Assembly: GCA_964507195.1 (NCBI GenBank)
Contig: CAZDPA010000097.1
Coordinates: forward strand, 1-15,290
Source of the DNA: Solimonas sp964507195
GTDB taxonomy: Bacteria; Pseudomonadota; Gammaproteobacteria; Nevskiales; Nevskiaceae
DNA length: 15,290 nt
Reading direction: 5' to 3'
The translations under genes and the position numbers were made by a program. The first letter of the stretch is position 1. Each line of letters opens with the position of its first letter. Shown here piece by piece: positions 7,568-13,936 of the stretch. Under the pieces are notes generated by a model. It was given only the letters and a program-made list of their open reading frames with translations. It searched no databases and was not told the origin of the DNA.

Positions 7568-8200
7568 ATGCTTTTCGAGCAGCCTGTCATACACCGGGTG
7601 ATTGCGATGGCGGCGAAGCAAAGCTTCCGGCCGCGGCAGTTGATTGTCCGCGGCAGCGACGCCCGCCATGTGTATCTGATGCTGGAGGGAACGGCTTCCC
7701 TGATCATCGAGCACGAGGTCGGCGAGCAGGCGATCCTCGATATTCTTCACCCAGGCGACTTCTTTGGCGAAAGCGCGCTGTGCTCGCCGCGCCTGCAGTC
7801 GACAACCATCGTCCGCGCGCGGACCAGCGCGCTGGTGGGCAGCGTCGGCAGCGAGGATTTCAGGCGCATGGCAATGCAGGAGCCGGAACTGGCGTTCTGC
7901 CTTATCGGCCAGCTCGCGACGCGCATCGAAGGCGGCTACCGCAAGACCGCCGACCATTTTTTCCTGGATGTCACCGAGCGCCTGCATCGCACCCTGATCT
8001 GGCTCAGCCAGAAGCCGGAAGCGCAGTCGACGGAAGATGGCGTGGCACTGCGCATCAATCGCCTGGAGTTGGCATCGATGCTCGGCTGTTCGCGCGAGAT
8101 GATTGCGCGCGGGTTGCGTACGCTGCAAACCGACGGGGTAATTGCCACCGACGGTCACGACGTGGTCGTGCGCGCCGCGCCGCTCAGGTTTCGGGCTTGA
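7568..8200 (+). CDS. Crp/Fnr-family transcription regulator with altered cAMP pocket (210 aa)
   Basis: The protein aligns with E. coli CRP almost without gaps, at a constant offset of four residues. The N-terminal cyclic-nucleotide-binding fold includes HPGDFFGESAL (61-71). The dimer helix is followed by FLDVTERL, and the C-terminal winged helix-turn-helix has LGCSREMIARGL (172-183). DNA-contacting residues Arg180, Glu181 and Arg185 of CRP are kept (Arg176, Glu177, Arg181), so a TGTGA-like half-site is expected. In the ligand pocket Glu72 is kept (Glu68), but Arg82 becomes Ser78, Ser83 becomes Thr79, and Thr127/Ser128 become Gly123/Tyr124. Standard cAMP binding is therefore doubtful. No FeS cysteine cluster as in Fnr is present. 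The start at 7568 is chosen for its Shine-Dalgarno. The gene diverges from the small membrane protein and its end overlaps the convergent cyclase-like gene by 17 bp. It is a paralogue type, not clearly Vfr or Clp. Confidence 0.9.
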   Translation: MLFEQPVIHRVIAMAAKQSFRPRQLIVRGSDARHVYLMLEGTASLIIEHEVGEQAILDILHPGDFFGESALCSPRLQSTTIVRARTSALVGSVGSEDFRRMAMQEPELAFCLIGQLATRIEGGYRKTADHFFLDVTERLHRTLIWLSQKPEAQSTEDGVALRINRLELASMLGCSREMIARGLRTLQTDGVIATDGHDVVVRAAPLRFRA

Positions 8201-9959
8201 GGTTGAACAGGCGCGCGTCCGCTCTGACAGCGGGCGGCAGCGATTCGCCGACATATTCAAGGCGATAGTGGGCACTGCCGATCAGACCCAGTGCGGCGAC
8301 GAAGGCTTCGGTGACAAACACGCCGCCGGGCGGAATGTGCATGGCGTGCGCCTCGCAGAACAGCAGTTCGGTGCCGAACAGTGACGGCAGGTTTTCGACC
8401 GGATCATCGCCCTGCGACAGTGGTGCCATGTGGATCAGCAGGCGGACTTCCTGAGGCAGCGCGGCACCGGCATCGGCCGCCGCCTGCGCGTGGTTGTGCG
8501 TGTTGACGATGCTCAGAGCAATGCGCGCCGCAGTTTCCGGATCGTCGGTGACGACCAGCAGGTTGCGACCGTGCACCCTGCGCATCAGGACCTTGGCACC
8601 GTGGGTTGTCAGGTGTTGCCCGATCGGCGCGAGTACGCGGGCACGCAATCGCGCCATGGTCGGATCGTCGACGACGCTGTCTTCACCGAACTGTGCGACC
8701 AGAATCGCACACAGGCGTCGCTCCTTCATGCCGATCTGACGCGGTTGCTCGGACAGCGGACAGTGACGGTCTGCGAGTGAACGCTCGATCGTGCGAAGTT
8801 GCGCGTTGTCCAACGTGCGCAGCCTGAAGCGCAGCGCGTTGTCATCCGGTTCAACCGTCAGCCCGAGCCATTGCGAGCGGATTCCGTCTGGCGAGTGGCG
8901 CGACAGGCCGAGGACCTTCCCCATCACGTGCTGGCGCAACCAGCGCGGTTCACCGGGCAGGAAGCCGCGCGTCGGATTCACTTCGCCCGCATGTTCGAGC
9001 GTGCGCGCGAGGCGCATCGTCCAGCCGGCTTCATACTGCGCATGCCAGGCTGCGCTGAGCGTATCGCGCGTGCCGGGAATCGACAGGGAAACGTGGACGC
9101 CGCGATCGATCAGCTGCTCGACGACGCACAGATCGATCGGATCGAGCAGGCCGACATAGGCGGTCGCACCGGCGAGCTCGACGTCCGGCACTGCGAATGA
9201 ACTGGCCATGCGCTGATGCAAAGGCGGCAAGTCGCCCACAGCAAAATCATGCTCGCGATAGATGAACAGTTGCGGTGGAACGGTCAGCAGCGCAGGAATG
9301 GTCTTGCTGAGGCGCCGGTGCTGACAGATCAGCTGCAGTTGCTGCACGGTGCGCGCGCGTGCGGTGCGGTGACTGCGCGCCAGCGCATCGGCACTGCGCA
9401 AGGCTGCACGGCAGCTGTCGAGATCTTCGAGCAGCAGTGCGGCCTCGGCCTGGCTGACCAGCAGGTTGTAGCGTTCCAGCTCGCTGGCGGTGGGAGAGTC
9501 TTCGGTCTGCGCAAGCACCTCACGTGCCAGCGCCTGCGCACGGCTGGCGTCGCCCGAGAGCATGAACATCGTCGCCGCGTTGATGGCGCTGAAGTAGCCG
9601 CCGGTCTGGCGGAACGCCTCCCAATAGGACTCGGCAGCGCGTGCGTACATGAACTGCGCGGCTGCGCCGCCTTGTCGCGCCAGGTCCTTGAACAGCCGGC
9701 CCTCGAGCGCCAGCCAGTCCTGATCGCGGTCGGCCTTGGGTCTTTCAGTGGCGTGATAGCGGCTCAGCGCGCGCTGGGTGCTGCCGCAGTGGGCGAGCGA
9801 GAGGATCGCCAGATAGTCCAGTCGTTGCGCAAGCGCGGGCGGGTGCGGGCCGAGATGGCCGGCGCTGCTGACGATGTCGTGGCAGAGCAGTGCGTTGCCG
9901 GTACGCAGCGCGGATTCGGCTTTGGTGATGATGTCCGCAATGAGTCCGCTGCCGGCCAT
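8184..9959 (-). CDS. TPR-like protein with degenerate class III cyclase domain (591 aa)
   Basis: Three parts can be seen. Residues 1 to about 215 are helical and TPR-like, with RLFKDLA and TGGYFSAINAATMFMLSGD typical of the N-terminal domain (TRAFs-binding/DUF4071-like) found in large cyclase-fused proteins. Residues about 228-330 (for example ATAYVGLLDPIDLCVVEQL) resemble the middle domain of the same proteins, where a longer CGaDil..E..l.rGa pattern is usual. Residues about 413-588 match a class III nucleotide cyclase homology domain, ending VGESLPP...ARLFNL. Both metal-binding aspartates are missing: FADIVGFS corresponds to VAQFGEDS (Asp to Gln423) and WGD to HGR (Asp to Arg465). Cyclase activity is therefore unlikely, and a binding or scaffold role is inferred. 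ATG at 9959 has AAGGGA (9969-9974) nine bases upstream. The stop lies inside the 3' end of the Crp-like gene. Family assignment is from memory of motifs. Confidence 0.75.
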   Translation of the reverse strand: MAGSGLIADIITKAESALRTGNALLCHDIVSSAGHLGPHPPALAQRLDYLAILSLAHCGSTQRALSRYHATERPKADRDQDWLALEGRLFKDLARQGGAAAQFMYARAAESYWEAFRQTGGYFSAINAATMFMLSGDASRAQALAREVLAQTEDSPTASELERYNLLVSQAEAALLLEDLDSCRAALRSADALARSHRTARARTVQQLQLICQHRRLSKTIPALLTVPPQLFIYREHDFAVGDLPPLHQRMASSFAVPDVELAGATAYVGLLDPIDLCVVEQLIDRGVHVSLSIPGTRDTLSAAWHAQYEAGWTMRLARTLEHAGEVNPTRGFLPGEPRWLRQHVMGKVLGLSRHSPDGIRSQWLGLTVEPDDNALRFRLRTLDNAQLRTIERSLADRHCPLSEQPRQIGMKERRLCAILVAQFGEDSVVDDPTMARLRARVLAPIGQHLTTHGAKVLMRRVHGRNLLVVTDDPETAARIALSIVNTHNHAQAAADAGAALPQEVRLLIHMAPLSQGDDPVENLPSLFGTELLFCEAHAMHIPPGGVFVTEAFVAALGLIGSAHYRLEYVGESLPPAVRADARLFNLKPET

Positions 9960-9995
9960 GGGTTGCTATCCCTTGCTCGGGAATGAGTACGGATG

Positions 9996-10010
9996 GGCGA
10001 TGTGATCGCC
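9996..10010. other. Short inverted repeat in the leader of the cyclase-like gene
   Basis: GGCGAT, loop GTG, ATCGCC form a 6-bp dyad 37-51 bp upstream of the ATG at 9959. The 152-bp gap 9960-10111 holds no other feature I can support. This dyad is too weak and lacks a T-run, so I do not call it the terminator of the mla transcript. Confidence 0.2.
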
Positions 10011-10111
10011 ATGGACGCGATGCAGCTGCGACATCGGATCCTCCGGGACGCTATGCCAACAGTGGCCTACTTTAGTGCACATCTCCTGACCCTGGGTGCC
10101 GCACGACCTGC

Positions 10112-11617
10112 TCAGTAGCGCAGCGTGATGCTGAAGTAGGCGTCGGCCCGGGCCTCGTCGAACGCCGCATTCCGGCCTGCGGCGTCAGGCAGCGGGATTG
10201 CGGTGCTCAGGCTGGCCTCCAGCCACGTCGAGGCGCGGATCGCCAGTTCGGCACCGGCGTCTGCGAGCCAGTTGGTATCGCTGGCGGCTGAGGCAGCCTC
10301 GCCGTTGAGTTCCCAGGTGGCGACCTCGGCAAACAGGCGTGGGGTCAGCGTCAGGCCAAAGGCATCGAGCGCATAGCCCAGTTCTGCCCGTGCCAGTGCG
10401 CCACTGTCGCCGACGGCGACGCCCGGCAGCCATGCGCCGAGAATGCGGCTGCCACCGAGCACAAATTGCTGCTGCTGCGGCAGCGTGTCGGCACTGTACT
10501 GTCCGCTGAGTTCCAGCGTGCCGGCCCAACTCCTGGTCCGCGCGTCGCTGAAGCTGATCCGCGGTCTCAGCGACAGGAACTGCTCGTCGGCGCTGATCAG
10601 TGCTGGATGGCCCCGTGTGTGACCCTGACCGGCGTCGACAGAGAGCGTGAGCTGAAGCTGCGCGCTGTGATCGCCGTCGGCCCAGACCTGGGCGCGACTC
10701 AGATCCGCGCCGAGCGAGTCGAAACGCTCGTCGATCACTGTCGTGCCTGCGGCATCCGAGACGCGATCATTGATGGAGTCGATACGCAGCGTCAGCAGCC
10801 AGCGCCGGCTGAAATCGGCATAGGGCAGGACCGACCACTGCACACCGACATGCCGGGTCTGGCCTTCGAAACCGCCGGCATCGACCGCGAGAACGTAGCG
10901 TGCCGTGCGCCCGGAAAAACCGAACACACCCTGCGGCGCGACCCAGCTCACGGCGACGGACTGCTCGTCGTAGTCGCCATCTTCGCGCACGCCGCTGCGC
11001 TGGCTGCCGGTCCATTCGATCGCGCCACTGGTCAGGCGCGCTTCGGCTTCGACGAACTTGCGCCCGGCATAGCGGTTGCCGGGGTTGCCGACATTGAGGC
11101 GCGCGCCGAAAGGCTGCGGCTGCGTTTCCGTTTCATCGATCTCCAGCGTCAGTCCGCGGTCTGCCGGAGCGAAACGCAGCTGGCTGCTGATGCCCCGGCG
11201 GTCGGCTTCGATGCTCGCCAGCGCACGTGCCGGCTCAAGATCGGCGGCGCGGAGGTTTTCGCGGCCGACCAGTGGCGCGAAGTAGCGTGTGAGTTCGTCG
11301 CGGCCCCGCACAGCCTGAATCGGCGCGGCGGAGGTGGTGATGTACAGGTCCTGATCGAGCAGCAGATAACGCAGCTGCGTTGCGGGGTAGCCTGCAAGGT
11401 AGTGGGCAAGCGCGATGGCGCGGACGGCGTCCGACAGGGTTTCGGCGTCGGCAATGGCCTCGGCGTGTCGATCGCCGGACAGGCCTGCGTCACCCAGCGC
11501 GTGGATCCGGTAGACGCCGAAGCTCAGCGTCGGTTCGCTTTTCGCCTGTTGCCGGAATTCAGCGGGACTGCCGCTGTACAGCAGTGGCTCGATCGGCGCA
11601 GGAAGGTCTATGGCCAT
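10112..11617 (-). CDS. TpsB/FhaC-type Omp85 outer-membrane barrel protein in the mla operon
   Basis: Residues are counted from the ATG at 11617 (501 aa). About 62-162 form a POTRA-like domain: AHYLAGYPATQLRYLLLDQ, then a strand region, a helix (DELTRYFAPLVGRENL) and DLEPARALASIEADRRG, the pattern seen in ShlB/FhaC transporters. The rest is amphipathic beta-strand sequence ending in FSITLRY, with a terminal aromatic residue as in outer-membrane barrels. FVLGGSRILGAWLPGVAVGDSG (385-406) aligns with the L6 motif region (GG..vRGy.eg..vGD.G), but the conserved Arg is replaced by Leu393. No signal peptide is encoded from 11617 or from the GTG at 11650, although GGGGGGTGG sits just before 11617. A signal-like sequence lies one frame away upstream (11618-11702). 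The gene follows mlaA on the same strand. Its substrate is unknown. Partners could be MlaA or a TpsA protein, neither shown. Confidence 0.75.
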   Translation of the reverse strand: MAIDLPAPIEPLLYSGSPAEFRQQAKSEPTLSFGVYRIHALGDAGLSGDRHAEAIADAETLSDAVRAIALAHYLAGYPATQLRYLLLDQDLYITTSAAPIQAVRGRDELTRYFAPLVGRENLRAADLEPARALASIEADRRGISSQLRFAPADRGLTLEIDETETQPQPFGARLNVGNPGNRYAGRKFVEAEARLTSGAIEWTGSQRSGVREDGDYDEQSVAVSWVAPQGVFGFSGRTARYVLAVDAGGFEGQTRHVGVQWSVLPYADFSRRWLLTLRIDSINDRVSDAAGTTVIDERFDSLGADLSRAQVWADGDHSAQLQLTLSVDAGQGHTRGHPALISADEQFLSLRPRISFSDARTRSWAGTLELSGQYSADTLPQQQQFVLGGSRILGAWLPGVAVGDSGALARAELGYALDAFGLTLTPRLFAEVATWELNGEAASAASDTNWLADAGAELAIRASTWLEASLSTAIPLPDAAGRNAAFDEARADAYFSITLRY

Positions 11618-11627
11618 TCCACCCCCC
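11618..11627 (-). promoter_or_regulatory. GGGGGGTGGA before ATG 11617; six-G run is also a possible frameshift site
   Basis: The sequence resembles the Shine-Dalgarno sites at 3108-3115 and 7557-7565 and supports a start at 11617. The six-G run (11622-11627) is equally the point where losing one G would join the upstream signal-like frame to the barrel frame. Confidence 0.5.
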
Positions 11628-11702
11628 GGTGGGCCGGCGCGGCAGGTCACCGCGTTGCACCAGCATGCCCAGCACGGCTGCGGTGGGCAAGCACCGCAGC
11701 AT
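11618..11702 (-). other. Out-of-frame signal-peptide-like start of the barrel gene
   Basis: The ATG at 11702-11700 overlaps the mlaA stop as TAATG. It reads MLRCLPTAAVLGMLVQRGDL, with a basic start and hydrophobic core but no clear AxA cleavage site. Third codon positions in this frame are almost all G or C, whereas the barrel frame over the same bases is Cys/Trp-rich and looks non-coding. Unshifted, this frame ends at TGA 11559-11561 after 47 residues. It may be the original 5' end of the barrel gene, put out of frame at the G run, or a short leader frame. Confidence 0.45.
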
Positions 11703-12409
11703 TACTCCGGCAATTCCGGCTCCATCAGCTCGGCCGGCGGATTGCCGTCGTAGACCTCATTGAGGCGTTTCTGCAGATAGGCCGTGCGCATGAACACGTA
11801 GGGATCGAGCTGCTGTTCAAGGATGGAGTCGAAATCGAGCAGACCGGCGCGCGAGTCGATTGCCGTGACGCCGGTGATGATTGCACGGTCCTCGAACTGC
11901 AGGCTGTCCATGTATTCGAGCGGATCGGTCCAGTTGTCACCGACCAGGCCGATCAGATCGCGATTCGAGCTGGGGCCGAAGAACGGCAGCATCAGATACC
12001 AGCCGTCGCCGACGCCCCAGCGGCCAAGGGTCTGGCCGAAGTCTTCGTCGTTCTTCTTGAGGCCGACGATCGATGCGGGATCGAGAAACCCGGCGAGGCC
12101 AAACGTGCTGTTGAGGAGCAGGCGTCCGGTGTCCTGCGTCGCCTGGACAAGCTTGCCCTGCAGCAGGTCATGCAGGATCACGCGCGGGTAGAAGAAGTTG
12201 TCGAAGAAATTGCCGACGCCGGTGCGGATCGGCGAGGGCACGACCTTGACGTAGCCCTTGGCGACAGGCCGCAACACGTATTTGTCCGCGGTCATGTTGA
12301 AGCTGTAGATCGGCCGGTTGACGACTTCCAGCGGATCATTCGGCTCGTACGGCGAGTTGTGCGCACAGGCGCCGAGCAGGGCCGTCGTCAGAACGACAGC
12401 GGCGCGCAT
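11702..12409 (-). CDS. mlaA: Outer-membrane lipoprotein MlaA (VacJ), intermembrane phospholipid transport
   Basis: MlaA removes misplaced phospholipids from the outer leaflet of the outer membrane and passes them to periplasmic MlaC. From the ATG at 12409 the protein has 235 residues (about 250 in E. coli). It has a short lipoprotein signal and lipobox LLGAC (Cys15), with Ala at +2, consistent with outer-membrane sorting. The body matches the family throughout: DPLEVVNRPIYSFN, NFFDNFFYPR, LLLNSTFGLAGFLDPAS, EDFGQTLGRWGVGDGWYLMLPFFGPSS and LEYMDSLQFEDRA. An in-frame ATG at 12433 overlaps the mlaB stop as TGATG and could be a coupled start. I prefer 12409 because GGGGGG (12419-12424) lies nine bases before it and the intervening codons (CGA, GGG, GGG) are untypical here. 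The stop TAA overlaps a following ATG as TAATG. Confidence 0.95.
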   Translation of the reverse strand: MRAAVVLTTALLGACAHNSPYEPNDPLEVVNRPIYSFNMTADKYVLRPVAKGYVKVVPSPIRTGVGNFFDNFFYPRVILHDLLQGKLVQATQDTGRLLLNSTFGLAGFLDPASIVGLKKNDEDFGQTLGRWGVGDGWYLMLPFFGPSSNRDLIGLVGDNWTDPLEYMDSLQFEDRAIITGVTAIDSRAGLLDFDSILEQQLDPYVFMRTAYLQKRLNEVYDGNPPAELMEPELPE

Positions 12410-12432
12410 CGTGAGAATCCCCCCGGATCGCA

Positions 12433-12702
12433 TCAAGTCGTCGCGCCTGTTCCAAGCAGTTGGCTGATGCCGAAGAATTTCAGCAGGTCCTGCAGCTGTT
12501 GCGGCGGATTGCTGATGGCCAGGCGGCCGCCCTTGCGACGGATGCGTCGCGCCAGCTCCAGCAGCAGCGCCGCTCCGGCGCTGTCGACCTGCTGGACATC
12601 GGCCAGATCGATCTGGCCGTCTGCAGTCCATTCATCGAGACGCGCATACCACTGCGCAGCCTTCTCGAAGCTCAGTGCATCAGCGGCGACCTGGATCGTC
12701 AT
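12433..12702 (-). CDS. mlaB: MlaB, STAS-domain subunit of the MlaFEDB transporter
   Basis: MlaB is the small cytoplasmic STAS protein that binds and stabilises the ATPase MlaF in the inner-membrane MlaFEDB complex. The 89-residue product starts MTIQVAADALSF and has the STAS core VQQVDSAGAALLLELARR. Asp-Ser stands where the conserved Asp-Thr/Ser pair of MlaB occurs. It ends with the usual ISNPPQQLQDLLKFFGI-type C-terminal helix. The ATG at 12702 is 23 bp after the mlaC stop. A longer reading frame extends upstream into mlaC, but those residues are not STAS-like. The ribosome site is weak (GAG), so coupling to mlaC translation is plausible. Confidence 0.92.
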   Translation of the reverse strand: MTIQVAADALSFEKAAQWYARLDEWTADGQIDLADVQQVDSAGAALLLELARRIRRKGGRLAISNPPQQLQDLLKFFGISQLLGTGATT

Positions 12703-12725
12703 GCGGGGCTCGGTTATGAATGATG

Positions 12726-13373
12726 TCAGGGTGCCGGCGACGCGCTGGCGTCGATCTTCACTTCGCCTTTGCGCAGGCGCTCGATGACGGTCGGAATGCC
12801 CTTGCTCTTGATCTCGGAATCGAGCTGCGTGCGGTAGTTGAGCACCAGCGAGATGTTCTCGGCTTTGATGTCCCAGATCTTCCACTCGCCGCTGGAGTCG
12901 CGCATCGAGAACTGGATCGGAATCGGCGGCTTGCCGTCCTTGCGCACGATCGTGGTATCCACGTTTGCCTTCTTGCCGTCGACGCGCGCCGGCTTGATCT
13001 CGATCTCGATGCCGTCGTAATACTCGAGCAGCTTGTCGGCATAGGCGTGGATCAGCATGTCCTTGAACGCATCGCCGAACTGGCTGATCTGTTCCGGCGT
13101 CGCCGATTTCAGGTGCGTGCCGAGGATGACCTTGGCGATGTATTCGGTATCGAAGTGCGGAACGATGGTCTTGTCGACCATCGCGTACAGCGCATTCTTG
13201 TCCTTCTGGTAGGTTGCGACGTTGGTGGAGATGTCCGCACGCGCCTCATCGATGGCAGAGCGGATGATCTTGTCCGGCGCGACGCTCTCCGCATGCGCAG
13301 CCGCAGCCAGACTCAGCGTCGCTGCGACGAAGATGCCTGCCAATGTGCCCAGAGTGCCTGAACGCTTGATCAC
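12726..13373 (-). CDS. mlaC: MlaC, periplasmic phospholipid shuttle (Ttg2D family)
   Basis: MlaC carries phospholipid between MlaA at the outer membrane and MlaD at the inner membrane. The 215-residue product begins with a Sec signal peptide (basic start, hydrophobic core, probable cleavage after AAAAHA near residue 28). It continues with family sequence: PHFDTEYIAKVILG, ATPEQISQFGDAFKDMLIHAYADKLLEYYDG, PIPIQFSMRDSSGEWKIWDIKAENISLVLNYR and a C-terminal helix. The start is GTG and overlaps the TGA of mlaD as GTGA (13370-13373), which indicates coupled translation. Length is close to the E. coli protein (211). Confidence 0.96.
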   Translation of the reverse strand: MIKRSGTLGTLAGIFVAATLSLAAAAHAESVAPDKIIRSAIDEARADISTNVATYQKDKNALYAMVDKTIVPHFDTEYIAKVILGTHLKSATPEQISQFGDAFKDMLIHAYADKLLEYYDGIEIEIKPARVDGKKANVDTTIVRKDGKPPIPIQFSMRDSSGEWKIWDIKAENISLVLNYRTQLDSEIKSKGIPTVIERLRKGEVKIDASASPAP

Positions 13374-13915
13374 GGTGTCGCTCCTTTGGGCTGCTCGGCA
13401 CCTTTCGTGGTGACCGCATCAGCCAGTTTGCCCAGTGCTTCGGCGAGCTTGTCGTTCTCGCCGTCATTGTTCGATGAAAGGAACTGGCCGATCAGATTTT
13501 CCAGCACCAGCGCGCCCTGTGTCAGCGTCAGCTCGCTGCCGTCCGTCAGATACTCGTCCAGTCCACCCGGTTCCAGCCCGATGTACTGCTCGCCAAGCAA
13601 TCCGGCGGTCAGGATCTTCGCGCTCGAGTCTTCGGGGATCTTGTCGTAGGACTTCGCAATGTCCAGTGAGACGACAGCCTGAAAAGTGGCCGGCTCGATC
13701 TGGATAGCGTCGACCCGTCCGACCTTCACGCCGGCGACTGTCACCGCGGATCCCGACTTCAGTCCGCCGATATTGGCGAACTTGGCCGTGACGCGATACG
13801 TGTCGCCGTCGCCGTACGAATCCAGGCTGGCGACCCGGAAGGTCAGTACGAAGATGGCTGCGACGCCCAGACAGACGAAGAAGCCGACCAGAATCTCCAA
13901 AGCTCTCGATTGCAT
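13370..13915 (-). CDS. mlaD: MlaD, membrane-anchored MCE-domain lipid-binding subunit
   Basis: MlaD forms a hexameric ring on the periplasmic face of the inner-membrane transporter and hands phospholipid to or from MlaC. The 181-residue product has one N-terminal membrane anchor (about residues 8-28, EILVGFFVCLGVAAIFVLTF). The MCE domain covers about 38-115 (YRVTAKFANIGGLKSGSAVTVAGVKVGRVDAI, then TAGLLGEQYIGLEPGG), followed by a C-terminal helix (ENLIGQFLSS). Length matches E. coli MlaD (183). The ATG at 13915 follows the mlaE stop by 21 bp without a strong ribosome site. Confidence 0.97.
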   Translation of the reverse strand: MQSRALEILVGFFVCLGVAAIFVLTFRVASLDSYGDGDTYRVTAKFANIGGLKSGSAVTVAGVKVGRVDAIQIEPATFQAVVSLDIAKSYDKIPEDSSAKILTAGLLGEQYIGLEPGGLDEYLTDGSELTLTQGALVLENLIGQFLSSNNDGENDKLAEALGKLADAVTTKGAEQPKGATP

Positions 13916-13936
13916 CGTCGTTTTACCGTGTGGCGC

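Noticed and set aside
6890..8275. Open frame of 461 codons (-) through the small membrane gene and antisense to the Crp-like gene
   Set aside because: It covers two better-supported genes in other frames and has no recognisable domain.
10001..10016. CRP half-site TGTGA upstream of the cyclase-like gene
   Set aside because: The second half reads TGGAC instead of TCACA, so only one half-site is present.
10466..12787. Open frame of 773 codons on the + strand across the barrel gene, mlaA and mlaB
   Set aside because: It is antisense to three recognisable genes. Long antisense frames are expected where third positions are G/C-rich, and the translation shows no family motifs.
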